Source of the DNA: Paracamarosporium sp. OC-R06-R3 | Lineage: Eukaryota > Ascomycota > Dothideomycetes > Pleosporales > Didymosphaeriaceae | Direction of reading: 5' to 3' | Length of the DNA: 64,000 nt | Assembly: GCA_019828545.1 (NCBI GenBank) | Contig: JACVRA010000179.1 | Location: 62,001 to 126,000, forward strand | Shown: piece by piece, positions 21,792 to 32,757 of the stretch | Numbering within the stretch: position 1 is the first letter of the stretch | How the letters are laid out: each line of letters starts with the position of its first letter | Translations under genes and position numbers: made by a program | Notes under the pieces: generated by a model | Told to the model about the DNA's origin: nothing | What the model saw: the letters and a program-made list of their open reading frames with translations, nothing else | Databases searched by the model: none

Positions 21792-23029
21792 CTACCCGAC
21801 GACCGCAGAGTTACTCCTAGGAGGCAGTGGCCAGCATCTGCCATGATTGTGTTCCTCTTTGGCATCATATTCAGGCCCGTCGAAGGCCTACGCAACGGTT
21901 AGCGTTTACCACTCCCAGCGAACACGACTTACTTCAACCGTATTGCAGATTTGCTCTCGCCAATTCTCTGCTGTGATGTCCGAATCTCCAAGATTGATCT
22001 CGATGTCTCCGTCAATGATAACCGAGATGTGGTATCCATCCTTTTGCAGCCTTGCCAGTCCCGAAAACATATGGCTGGCAGCTCGTAGAAACTCTACCTG
22101 TCTGTATTCGGCGCTATATCTAACTTTTCTCAAATCCCTCTTTTTGATCGATAGAGCAATTGCCGAAATGTGACTCAGATTGAACAGGTAGTCCAACTCA
22201 GAATCGACATTCGCACCAGTGACTGCTGACTTGATGCTAGCCTGCAGGAACAAAGGCCCGTTGTGCCAAGCCTGGGATTCACGATATGACAAAGCCACAA
22301 CGACCTTTCTCAACTTATCCTTGACTGTTTCGCCGCCCCAAAAGCCCTTAGTGAAAAACTTAGGTACTAGGTGGAATGTCTTGAATTCGAAAACAGACAT
22401 GTGCCACCATGCCTCTAGGATCTCGCGCTGCAAATCTGGGCCAACAAACCGCGCTTCGAAGCAATGGCCTGTATCGCGCCCGCTCCAGGACTCAACGAGT
22501 TTTACGGGGTCTTCCGGTGTAGTAGTAAGCGCCTGCAGGTTCCATTCAGTGATCATGTGATGCGCATCTTCCCACAACGCCTCGAACACCATTATTCGCA
22601 ACTCCCTGGGAAACCTCTCGCGGATACAATCGCAGAACGCTCGGCAATGGAAGGCCGCATATTTCGCCCAGTACTCGCGTAGCTCACTCTCGAGCTTCTG
22701 CACCGCTTCTTGATTTTGGTTTTCCTCCCATTCTATGCTGTTGATTTGTGCTGCTACTTCTTTTCTTTTTTGTTGCGTAACGTGGGACGCGATGGAGCCC
22801 ACAAGGTGCTCATCCTTCCCAATGTTGTTTGCGGTATCAAACAGCTCCAGAACCTGAGTTCTCAATGAGCCGCCGTGAAGGTGCAGTGCAGCAATCTGCT
22901 GTTCGGTGCTGCAGAATGTCAATAATCGCACGATTGAAGGTGCCAGCTCACCTACCTTCGAATGTAAGCCCAGTCAATGGTTGGAGCGGTAGTCGCAGTA
23001 TTCGCCGGCGTATTCGTATCATCCCGCAT
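21792..23029 (-). CDS. Hypothetical three-exon protein with central coiled coil
   Basis: I do not recognise the family. Exons 23029-22956, 22908-21933 and 21887-21792 join in frame (381 residues) over introns of 47 and 45 nt. Both introns have good donors (GTAGGT, GTAAGT), and the second has a CGCTAAC branch site. Splicing is needed at both ends: the central frame has no ATG, and the last donor would otherwise run into a short tail. The junction at the 5' side reads IDWAYIR-STEQQIAALHLHGG. A charged helix (KRKEVAAQINSIEWEENQNQEAV..) precedes a globular region with RFPRELRIMVFEALW, reminiscent of the start of many fungal F-box-like or BTB-less proteins, but no F-box is visible. Probably cytosolic. 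Confidence 0.7.
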
Positions 23030-23560
23030 GATTGACCGATTTATGCGTGTGCTTGACGGATTGCTGAGTGATGTTGATGCAGGAGTGTTCCTTAAGACTT
23101 CTTGAGCCTCACGTGCGTCATCTTATGTGATCTCCGAGCTAGATCCGACTACATCGGGACTAGCTGTACCTGGAATGCTTTCACTGACCACAGTCCGCCC
23201 CTGGTTCAGGGGCCTAGCGTCGCAAGGGTTTTAATGAATTTATCAGTGCAAAGGGCAATCCTCATACAGAATTTGTTGTAGCCACCCTTCCAATACTCCT
23301 GACGCTAGGCACTTGAGCTAGGAGGGGAGTGTACACTAGCAGAACGCACTTCGAACTCTGCTTTCACTTTTTCAATGTCCCTCTTCTAGTGATCAGTATG
23401 ATTATTCGACTCAGATTACTCCTTGCCCGCCTGGGTGCTGTATAGACGCCACCAATGGGAGATAAAGCCATCACCTCAGAAGTTCCTAAACAGCAGGCAA
23501 ACAGCAACAATGACATGTTCCACGATTAAGTGTGCAATGCGCTCAATCCTGATGCATTGC
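23030..23560. other. Intergenic, no feature seen
   Basis: Holds the promoter of the three-exon orphan and the 3' end of the MFS gene; nothing else supported. Confidence 0.5.
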
Positions 23561-24919
23561 TCAGATTCTCCCGAGTTTCTTCGCGAACCAACTCAATCCA
23601 CCCAAGAACATAGTCACCCCACTCCACACAACCAAACTTCCGTAGCCTGTCCCGAATGCACCGCCAACCTTCCCCCGCATCCCATCAGCTTCCAGCAGCA
23701 CCTCGCTTAAAGGCCCGCTAACCACTGAACCGATGCCCTTCCCGGCTGCAAATAGCGCGACTACCATTCCAGTATCGACTCTGCTCACGCCATTCTCGTC
23801 CCTGCAACGCTCGCGGATGGCAACAGTAATACCCGGCCATGTAGCTGTGTATCCACCGGCAAATGCACCATACATAATGGCGAAAATGTACAGCGGCGCG
23901 AGGGAGGTCGATAGACCCCATACAATGAAGCATGCAAGTGTCGCACCAAGGGAGGTGATCATGATAGCGGTGTTGATTTCGACGCGGTCGACGAGCGCGC
24001 CCACGGCGATGGTGCCCACAACGGTTGCGGCGTTGATGAGAGAGATGGTGAGGGAGGAAGCCTCATTAGAGAGCCCGATTGCCTTTGCGTAGGACGGCAA
24101 GTAGATGGAGGGAATAAAGTAGCCGAGTCCTTGGATGATGTTGCCGGTTTGGAGGACGCAGAACAGGGTCGTCTTGCAAAAGTTGAGGTCGATGCGGCGG
24201 CGCCAATTGACGCCTACACCGGGGCGTTGCACAGGCAAGCGACCCTTGAGAAAGAAAAGCGAAGGGAAGAGCAAAATGGTGGTGATAATGGCCCAGACAC
24301 GGAGGGCTGTGCGAAAGCCGTAGTCGTCGAGGAGCCATGTCATGAGGAGGGGTACCAACATACCGCTGGTGCCTGTGCCTGCCCACATGATGCCGAAAGC
24401 GAGACCTTTGCGCCGAATGAACCATTCGTCCAGATAGACGATGGAAGGAAGGTACAGAAGGCTTCCTCCGATTCCATATAGTACACCTTGGGTGAGGATA
24501 AGCTGCCAAACACTGTTTGCGAAGGACGCGCACACTATTCCTAGCAACATGAGGGAGAGTCCTATCGCACTGAAGCCTCGTACACGGTGAGGAAAGGCGC
24601 CCGTGAAGCCAATGACCAGCGGTGACGCGAAGTACATGATACCCGTCGCTGTCGTACCGATCGCAGCAATGCCCTTTGAGTCATACTTGAACAAGTCTGA
24701 GCTGGAATAGTATTTCTGAAAGACACCAAAAGAAAAGGGAAAGCCCCAGACAGTGGCCTCAAGTAGGAAGCATACAGCGAGGAAAAGCCATGCCCGACGA
24801 CCGCCGTCGGCAGCAGGAAGAGCCTCAGCCTCCTGGCCGTGAGGGTCGAAGTCGTGGTTTCCTCGAAGTTGTTCGTGCGCGATTGGGTCCAACTCGAGGG
24901 CTTCGAGATTGTTAGTCAT
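23561..24919 (-). CDS. MFS transporter, monocarboxylate-porter (MCT/Mch) type
   Basis: Intronless, 452 residues from the ATG at 24919; the frame is open to 24937 but starts there with GTG. The hydrophilic N-terminus leads into DGGRRAWLFLAVCFLLEATVWGFPFSFGVFQKYY, typical of fungal MCT-like proteins, and twelve hydrophobic segments follow. The central loop is short (GRLPVQRPGVGVNWRRRID). Signature-like pieces include YGIGGSLLYLPSIVYLDEWFIRRKGLAFGIMWAGTG in the first half and MYGAFAGGYTATWPG in the second. Fungal members move monocarboxylates, riboflavin or unknown compounds, and the substrate cannot be read here. Location is the plasma or an organelle membrane. Confidence 0.85.
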   Translation of the reverse strand: MTNNLEALELDPIAHEQLRGNHDFDPHGQEAEALPAADGGRRAWLFLAVCFLLEATVWGFPFSFGVFQKYYSSSDLFKYDSKGIAAIGTTATGIMYFASPLVIGFTGAFPHRVRGFSAIGLSLMLLGIVCASFANSVWQLILTQGVLYGIGGSLLYLPSIVYLDEWFIRRKGLAFGIMWAGTGTSGMLVPLLMTWLLDDYGFRTALRVWAIITTILLFPSLFFLKGRLPVQRPGVGVNWRRRIDLNFCKTTLFCVLQTGNIIQGLGYFIPSIYLPSYAKAIGLSNEASSLTISLINAATVVGTIAVGALVDRVEINTAIMITSLGATLACFIVWGLSTSLAPLYIFAIMYGAFAGGYTATWPGITVAIRERCRDENGVSRVDTGMVVALFAAGKGIGSVVSGPLSEVLLEADGMRGKVGGAFGTGYGSLVVWSGVTMFLGGLSWFAKKLGRI

Positions 24920-26355
24920 TATAGAGTTCCGCAACACTCGTGACTGTGGTCGATCTCGAAATGCCGTGTATAGAGCTGTGAAGATTTTGGTGGCTGATAT
25001 GACAACGTCCGAGTTTAAATCAGACCATTGCGGGGTTCGGACTGGGGTTAGTGATTCGTACCTGATTACCTATGGAAGTTAGATTGAGATGGTACCGAGG
25101 ACGATCAGTATAGTGTTATTCCGATGCCGCTACTCCGACACTGTAGGTTGAGGTAGTCGGGCTGTCACCGTCTCACTAACCTCAGGCATACGCGAGACAG
25201 TTATCGTGCTCTAGGTTCATTGTATGAAATACCCTGCGAAACAGCGTCGTCAGCCCAGACAGACACGCCAGCCGCAATTCGAAACCGCGAAACGACACCA
25301 AGCAGCTGTCACAAAGTGCCAAGATGATAAAGGTTGGTAAGGTGCGGGTCGGCCCTAGGCATAGCGGGCAAGAATAGACGATACTTGGTATGGTCCTGGA
25401 GGTGTGTTGGTGCTTCCGTCGTCCGCACTACTGGAGCCGGTAACGACAGGAAAGATGCGAGCCCTAGCCAGGCACAGACGATCGCTCTGCGGTTCTCGCG
25501 CCGTCTACAGGAGAAAACCAGCATGTTCGCACAGGTCCAGTCCCTGCATATGCACGGAATTGCAGCAACCAACACCGAGAAGATGAGGACAAGCATGGTT
25601 CGTCTGCATATGCCGTAGTCTCCGCCATGCCCTAGACAGAAGGCGCTCGATAACCCGCGCACTGGGCCCAACCCGAGGTTGTCCGCTCGATGACGGTTTG
25701 GTGCATGAGAAGAGGCTACGTAAGATTCGCCTATCTGGCCGGCGTGTACCTGGTCAATCTCGGACGCGGGTGATCAAGTACTGCCGAGAGGACATATCAA
25801 GGAAACGCCGGTGGCGGCGGCGGCGCGGCAGGCGAGACTGCATGGTTCAACGGTCCCGATGGCCGCGTCATATGGGTGAATGCTCGACGCGGCGCCGGGA
25901 TCGCGCGAAACGTGCGCCAACGTCTGGATGTGTGGAGTGGTGAATTCAGTGCGCGCCGGTTCGGGTTAGCACGTCAGATGTCGCCATTTCTTTATCACGC
26001 TTACCGTCTCGCCGGCGGCGGGGCTTCAACCCACCCTCGAAGAAGACTAGAACCCGTCCTTCACAACCACCATGAGCCTAGCCAAATTATTAATATGGCC
26101 TCCCAACTGCCTCTCTCCTGCTGTCAGTGTCCAGCCAGCTCCAGCTCCAGTTCCGACTCCAGCTCCTCTGCCCGTGGTACCGGTGCCGCGTTGAGCCCCC
26201 GCCGTTTGCCCTGCCCGACCCCCTCCGGCCAGTAACAGCTACCCCGGTATCGCCGCGGTATAGTTTCCACGGTAAACGGAACACCAGGCACGACTTTCTT
26301 GGGCGGCTCTTTTTGCTTTCGTGTTTATTCTATTCCTGTTCTCTGAGATACCCCC
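24920..26355. other. Intergenic, no supported gene
   Basis: About 1.4 kb between divergent genes. It is GC-rich in places, with a GGCGGCGGC stretch near 25810 and CAGCTC-like repeats at about 26130-26180. ORFs here are low in complexity and lack start or splice context. Confidence 0.5.
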
Positions 26356-27230
26356 ATGGAGCTTTCCCTCCACATGCCCAACCAGCAGTCGCCCGCCATG
26401 AAGAGAAGGCGCGCTGGTTCCGAAGCCCTTACGCCGCCGGTAAGCGTGGATGACCCTGAGGGCGCCCATCTTTTGTCGCGCGCCGTCCACGTCCTGTCCA
26501 CCGCCGCCACCGCTCTCTCCCAGATCACCATCCTCTACCAGTCGGATCCCATTGCGCGCAAGAGCCTGCTACAGGCAGTCGAATGCATAAAGACCGTCAG
26601 CGATGCAGGCGGCAAGCTGCTCATTTGCGGCGTGGGCAAGAGTGGGCTCGTGGGAAAGAAGACGGTGGCGAGCATGAAGAGTCTGGGTATCCCATGCGCC
26701 TTCCTGCACCCAGCAGAAGCTCTTCACGGCGACCTGGGTGATATTCGCCCTGTAAGAGCATTCCTCGTCCCACTCCTAAACCTACCATACTAACATACTT
26801 GCCTCAGACTGATGCCGTCATGTTCATCTCCTATTCTGGCAAGACCGCCGAGCTTATGGCTGTCCTCAACCACGTGCCCTCCTCTATACCTGTCCTAGCC
26901 ATCACCTCCCAGAAGATATCAGCCGACTGCCCGCTCCTACGCGATAGGGCCGATGCGATACTGTTGCCTGCGCCGATACACGAATTGGAGGAAGTCTCTT
27001 TTGGCGTGTGTGCCCCGACTACCTCAACAACCGTAGCCATTGCTGTAGGTGATATGCTCATGCTCACACTTGCCCAAGCCATGCATGCAGACGGTACCAA
27101 GCAAGTGTTCAAGAAGAATCACCCAGGCGGCGCAATCGGCGAGAACGCAAAGCGGAAGGCAGAGCAACAGGAACCAGACGAAGTCACGAAATCTACCAAA
27201 AAGCACGCCGGACTTATGTCGCCTGCTTGA
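26356..27230 (+). CDS. SIS-domain sugar-phosphate isomerase-like protein (KdsD/GutQ-like)
   Basis: Two exons, 26356-26751 and 26808-27230, are joined in phase 0 over a 56-nt intron (GTAAGA donor, ACTAACAT branch), giving 272 residues. The SIS fold is clear: GGKLLICGVGKSGLVGKKTVASMKSLG (phosphosugar-binding loop), FLHPAEALHGDLGDI, then ISYSGKTAELM and FGVCAPTTSTTVAIAVGDML, ending with KNHPGGAIG. These match arabinose-5-phosphate isomerase-type SIS proteins. The two CBS domains of bacterial KdsD are missing and are replaced by a short basic tail (KRKAEQQEPDEVTKSTKKH). Fungi do not make Kdo, so the substrate is unknown. Confidence 0.87.
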
Positions 27231-27902
27231 ACGAGATATGAGCTACGACATGTACATATGGAACGGCTATACTTAGAGACCATGACGGGCGCCGGCATAC
27301 TTATAGAGGAGGCGTTTAGGACAAGGGAACTACGCGAGACGTGCTGTAGGACAGACGAAGCATGCGCGGGCGCCTCTTGCGTATTACTGAGATGAAAGTT
27401 CTCAGTTCTTTTGGTTTAGAAATACCCTCGCTTGTTATAAGCGATTTTTGCCGGTGGCATATTAGTCTCTTCACACCTGCGTTGTTGTTTCTGCTTGCGT
27501 GGTTGCACCAGTCTCGTTCTATCCGCGTCAAGGCTCGACTTTTCTTCCAGTCGAAGTCATCAGTGCTTTTGAATCATCCAAAACGACACAGACGAACGAA
27601 AAGGAAGTGTGTGCATTTCTTGGTCTTGCGAACATCTCAAGAGTGCGATTGCATGCAGCGCAACGTGCGACTTCGAGTTGAGCGAACGCAAGGCAACCAT
27701 AAAGTGCATTCCCGGCCAATAGGCGGGGAAAACCAGCCGACAAGGCTGTGGGCTGACGATACACGCAGTAGGTGCAGGGGTAGAATCGGGCAGGGGGTTT
27801 GCCGCGGTGCTAGTACATTCGTGTCTGCGAAGTGTTCCACTGCTTCTTGTCTACACTCCTCTCGATCGATAACGCGCTTTTGGTGACACCCTTGCGCTCG
27901 GC
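27231..27902. other. Intergenic, no feature seen
   Basis: Separates the SIS gene from the STAND gene on the same strand. It should contain the STAND promoter, but I see no TATA box close to 27903. Confidence 0.45.
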
Positions 27903-30900
27903 ATGGATCCGCTTACGGCGATTGGTCTTGTCGCCAACATTGCACAATTTGTGGACATAGGCTGCAAGATCTTCGCCAATGTGCAAGAGATTCGTCATTC
28001 TACATATGGGCTGACGCACGACGACCAAAGAACGTCGGATCTAATCAAAGAGATGTACAAGCTTTCTCTGAATCTTGAAACATCTGGAAAGGACTCCGAC
28101 GACGAAAATGAAAAGGCGCTCTGCGCGCTTGCCAATGAGTGTCGGCAGCTGTCGCTCGAGATTCTCAAATTGATGGAGAAGGTGTCTATGAAGTCTCCAG
28201 GATCCAAAAGCGAAGCCGTACGATCTACTATACGCAAGATGAGGTATGGAAGAGAAAAGCAAGAGCTTGAACGAAAATTGGATACGTGTCGCGCCCAGTT
28301 AAATATTCATCTCAACTATGTGTCGAGGTACGCTCGATCCTTTCAACGTCTGATATGAACTCATCATGTGACAGTGCAAACATGAAAGAACAGCTTATAT
28401 CGCTTGCTGCGACCGCCCAAACTCAAATGAGTACGATCAAAACTCTCGAGGCGAACTCAGAACGACTCCAAGGCAGCCTCTCATCGTTGTCATCGAACAA
28501 TAGGGATCTCCTGGAAGAAATTCGAGAAATTGTCCAGCTCCCGCAGGTGGCAAAGGCAGCCGTTTCTCAGCAGCAAATTCTGCGGCTGCTCGACCAGGAT
28601 GAAACACATCTGCGGTATGAAGCTGTCGACAAGGCCCATCGAGAGACGTTTCGATGGATTCTTGAGGAAGGATCCAGTATCGAATCTGACCATTTGTCTG
28701 CGAGCCGCAAGCTTTTACGTACCTGGTTATCCGAGGAGCAAGGAATCTTCCACATCGCAGGTAAACTAGGCTCTGGAAAGTCTACGCTCATGAAATTCAT
28801 CTTTAATCACCCAAATACGATTTCTGATCTACAAAAATGGTCAGGTGGGTACACCTGAACCGTTATGAACAGATTTACTTACTCAGTTTAGGTAATCGCC
28901 AACTTGCTTTGGTAAACTTCTTCTTTTGGAGACCAGGCTCGAAGTGGCAAAACTCCGTGAGAGGTTTGTTGCGAGGTTTGGTGTATAACACGCTCCGGTT
29001 GTGCCCAGAGCTGATCTCGGTTGCATTTCCATCTCTCTGGCAGGACATAATGAAAGCTTTTACACACAAAAACTATACATTTGTTTACCACGAGGTACAA
29101 ACCCACTCCATCGGAGACGACAGCATAGAGGCCGCTTTTAACAATCTCCTTGTTCACGAAAACATCCGCCAGACGCACCGGTTCTGCTTCTTCATTGACG
29201 CCCTCGATGAGCTGGATGATGCGTCACCTCAGAACGATCACAAAGCTCTTGTAGAAATGATCCAGCATTGGACAAAGCTTTCCCAGGGTTTACTCAAGGT
29301 ATGCGTATCAAGTCGAGAGGACAACGTCTTCATGAATGCGTTCGATTCAGACAGAAGATTACGATTGCAAGATTTGACACGACGAGATCTAGAATCATAT
29401 GTGCGACAGAAGCTTCCGGACATTCCAGTCACGAAGATGCGTGAGCGTGTCACCGATACTATAGTGAGCCGCTCTCACGGTATCTTCCTATGGGTAGTCC
29501 TAGTTGTGAAAGCATTGCGCGAAGCTTTTGAAAACGGGCACGAATTAGATGATTTCGAGGCAGAATTGGCTTCATTACCGACCGAATTAGAAGCACTATT
29601 TGTGCATCTTGTCGAGACAATCCCAGCGTCACGAAGGAAGAACGCATACTGTTTCTTCAAACTGATGATGTTGCGCCCTGTAGGGGCTCATGTGCCTCTC
29701 CACGCAGTACTATATCTAGACAGGTACATGAAGAACAAGCGTTTTGCTTTCGCTAAGAGCGTCTTTCCGCCAAAGTCTGAGCAGCATCTTGATAACACGG
29801 AGCATCCACCGGAGGATGCGGATCTGGCACAGGCTCGGAAGATGCTGCAAGGAGATTGTCGCGGCCTGCTGGAAAGTGTGCTTTATCCTGGATTACATAA
29901 ACAATACACGGCTTGTTACACGGCGTTTACACACAGATCAGTACCAGAATTCCTCCAGAAAGCCTCTACAAAGCAGATCATGTCAGATGATATTGGAGAG
30001 TTCAATGTTGGGGAGGCTCTTGCTCAAATGCTGCTTGGACAGGTTCGTGCAGCCGACGAGACCAGAGCTCATCTCGACCCCCAATATGCTACGGTAGTCC
30101 CGAATTATTTGCACTTCGTTCTTTACACATATCATCTCGAGTGTCGACGGCAGCACGACCCGACGAACAGCTTTCTTATGATGCTGGAAACAGAGATGGA
30201 TCGGAAAAAATTGACGTTACCTTTACCGTATGCCCCTGGTTTCCATGGATTCGCAGACACTTTTGAGCTCTCTTTATGGGCCACAGATGAAGACCCTGGT
30301 TATATTTGGGTCAGCCATCCGTTTTTCATGTTGGCCTTTTTCGGAGATCTCGACTACGTCGAGTGGAGACTCGACCAGGATCCAGATCTGGTGACCCACA
30401 TTGGCAGCAGGTCGCTGCTGCTCGCTTGTTTGTTATATGGGTTCACAACGTGGCATCGCCAATGGGAGTTGGGATCACAACTTCTCAAGATTGTCCGGAA
30501 TCTTGTGGAAGGAGGTCCTCTGAATAGCGCTAAACATATCCTCGCAATCTTATTTATGTGGTTAGGGCGCTGGGAGTCTTCTCACCATGAATTGTTCGTG
30601 AAATCGGAGCCATTTCTTGGACCCCTCTTTGCTGCGGTGCTCAGGAGAGTTGACGACGAGAGACCTCTATCGATCATCTTGCGGGTAAAGCACGTTGATG
30701 AAGGCGATAGTTATTCGCAGCTGAAAGTGTCCGGCGAGAACGAATTACTGGACAGGCAGAGATATGGTGATTGGGATAGGCTGCCAGGTGTAGAACTTGC
30801 CAAAGCTCTAGGGCATAATATTATCGGGTTGAGGGAAGCGATTCAGTTTTTCGATTTTGAGAATGGGGAAGAGATTCTTGGACTGATCGACGCGATCGAG

Positions 30901-31250
30901 ACTAAGGGGAATGCAAAGTGCGGCGCAGAGCAGCTTATCGAATCGACTGCCACGCAAACTCTCGACACTAGCTTTCCGACTTCCAAGGAACTTGGTTCCA
31001 TACCATTGAACTCGGACCATGCCGCCGAACTCGAGCTCACTGCGGAAAACGCCACAAAAGACAACTCACAGACTTCAGCTCAAGTTGACCATAGACATTC
31101 TCGCTTGTCTATGTTTAACACGAAGGTCGCCTACATATCCTTCGCTCTGCTAGGTAAGTTTACTACTCCTATAAATTGTTTGCGAGCGCTAACTTGTACA
31201 TACTAGGCCTCCTGTGCGCCTTGCTTTTCTCCCGTTCCTTCTTTACGTAG
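27903..31250 (+). CDS. STAND/NACHT NLR-like protein with C-terminal membrane helix
   Basis: A large signalling NTPase of the fungal NLR type, a group linked to non-self recognition and regulated cell death. Exons 27903-28327, 28375-28844, 28892-31153 and 31207-31250 join in frame (1066 residues) over introns of 47, 47 and 53 nt. The N-terminus (MDPLTAIGLVANIAQFVDIG) is the helical domain common in fungal STAND proteins. The NACHT core follows: P-loop GKLGSGKST at about 271-279 and Walker B RFCFFIDALDELDD at about 395-408, then SRSHGIFLWVVLVVKAL. No ankyrin, WD40 or TPR repeats are obvious in the ~500-residue C-terminal half. The last tiny exon completes a hydrophobic helix, KVAYISFALLGLLCALLF, ending 6-7 residues before the stop, which looks like a tail anchor. 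Confidence 0.88.
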
Positions 31251-31446
31251 ATCCTCAGATGTATCTTAAGCACATTCCCCAGCTTCTGCCCGAACCATGA
31301 AACGCTGCTTCTTGATACGATCAACAACCACGCACCTGCTCCCCTCACAATTCCAATGATCTCATCACAACTGCGTTTCTACCATTCTCACAAATCTCCC
31401 ACGCGCCACTCCATCCCTCGCTATTTTCCTTATCCCAACTCCCAGA

Positions 31447-32536
31447 ATGCTCAACATCCTCGCCTCCCTCAGCAAAAACGGCTGGCGTGAGACCTTCCGC
31501 ATGCTCCGCAACCCAGAAAACTCCATCCGCAAACAGCCTTCTCAGCCCCCCAAGGAGTACGTTCGCGTCCGACGGCGCGATGAAAAGGGGCGGAAGATGC
31601 CTGCGACTGCGTACCAGCTTGTTGAGGTGCAGGAAGGTTCTCGCACGGCGAAGACGTATAGGAGGGTGGATGATGGACGAAATATTGAGGATGGGGAAGT
31701 GGACGAGCTTGTTGTGGAGAAGAGGGCTGTGGTTGAGAAGAGTCAGAAGCAGCGGTTGAGGGTGAGAGAGGAGAAGAGCGAAAAAGGAAAAGGAAAAGAG
31801 AGGGCCGAAGAGAAGGTGAGGGCATGGGTCTGCTGCTTGATTCTGCTCCGTATCTATCGCACGAACTTGGGTGGTGGCTGGTATGGCTGAATATCGTGTT
31901 TAGGGAAATCTGCTGGCGAATGGGAACACGAACCAGAGACACCGCCAACACTCAAGACGACCTAATGGTGGAGTACGAACTTCACCGAGCCGCACATCTC
32001 GGCGCCAAATTGGGAACGAGAACTCTAGCATTGAGATGCCGCATTCCTCCAGACGAGCGAAGACTCGGGCAAAGAGTACTTATCACCACAGAGGCTCGAG
32101 TAGCAAAACGTATGATAACGCCGACGAAGCTGGCACAAGAAGCCCCTTCTCACAGCCAGACATGAACAAACATGACTCTCACACCTTCATTTTCGGCGAA
32201 GATGCTAGGACGAACTCGAACCAGACCGCTTTAGACGACGGCGACATACAACACTTTGCTCGAGCAGTCGACGGAGACGGCTCTGTCCCAAGCGATATAA
32301 GCAGTGCGAGTCCTGCCCGTCAATCGTCGGGAAATGTAAACTACAAATCTAGGTTGTTGCTCGGAGGAACTGTGGTCCCGGAACTACGACACTTTGCGGT
32401 TCGCAAGGATACTGCAATGACCACATCACAAAAGAGCTCACGACGTGGTGCTGCGGTGGGTTTAGATGTTGCAGGGATGAAGTCGAAGGACAAGTCCAAT
32501 TCAGAAAAGCAAATGGTGGGAGTTGAGGCGGCGTAG
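31447..32536 (+). CDS. Hypothetical basic low-complexity protein
   Basis: I do not recognise it. Two exons, 31447-31815 and 31904-32536, join in phase 0 over an 88-nt intron (GTGAGG donor, TTTAG acceptor), giving 333 residues. The N-terminal 35 residues are compact (MLNILASLSKNGWRETFRML). A region rich in Lys, Arg and Glu follows, with a charged helix around EEKSEKGKGKERAEEK. Exon 2 encodes a Ser/Arg/Asn-rich, probably disordered segment with basic clusters (SSRRAKTRAKS, SSRRGAA). The other open frame past the intron (to 32165) was rejected because it does not join in phase and is shorter. It starts 197 bases after the STAND gene on the same strand. Nuclear location is a guess from composition. 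Confidence 0.55.
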
Positions 32537-32757
32537 AGAGGCGTTGGCTGGGCTCAGGTCATGATACAGAAGGAAGAGTGAAGGGAAGACAGGAAGAAAT
32601 ATCTTTTGGGTGGTAACATTACTGGATGCTGTCTGTACGACACATCTAGGCGGTTGGCGTCGTAATACAGCACTAGCCAAAACTCCTGAGAGCAATTGGC
32701 CATCATTCATGGGATCATCCAGCCTTTTAAACACATTACCATGCCTCATATATCATC

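Noticed and set aside
25700..26240. Arg/Ser-rich ORFs before the SIS gene
   Set aside because: Low-complexity GC-rich sequence; no splice link to the SIS start at 26356.
31824..32165. Second open frame after the intron of the 31447 gene
   Set aside because: It joins out of phase with exon 1 and ends early; the other frame runs on to 32536.
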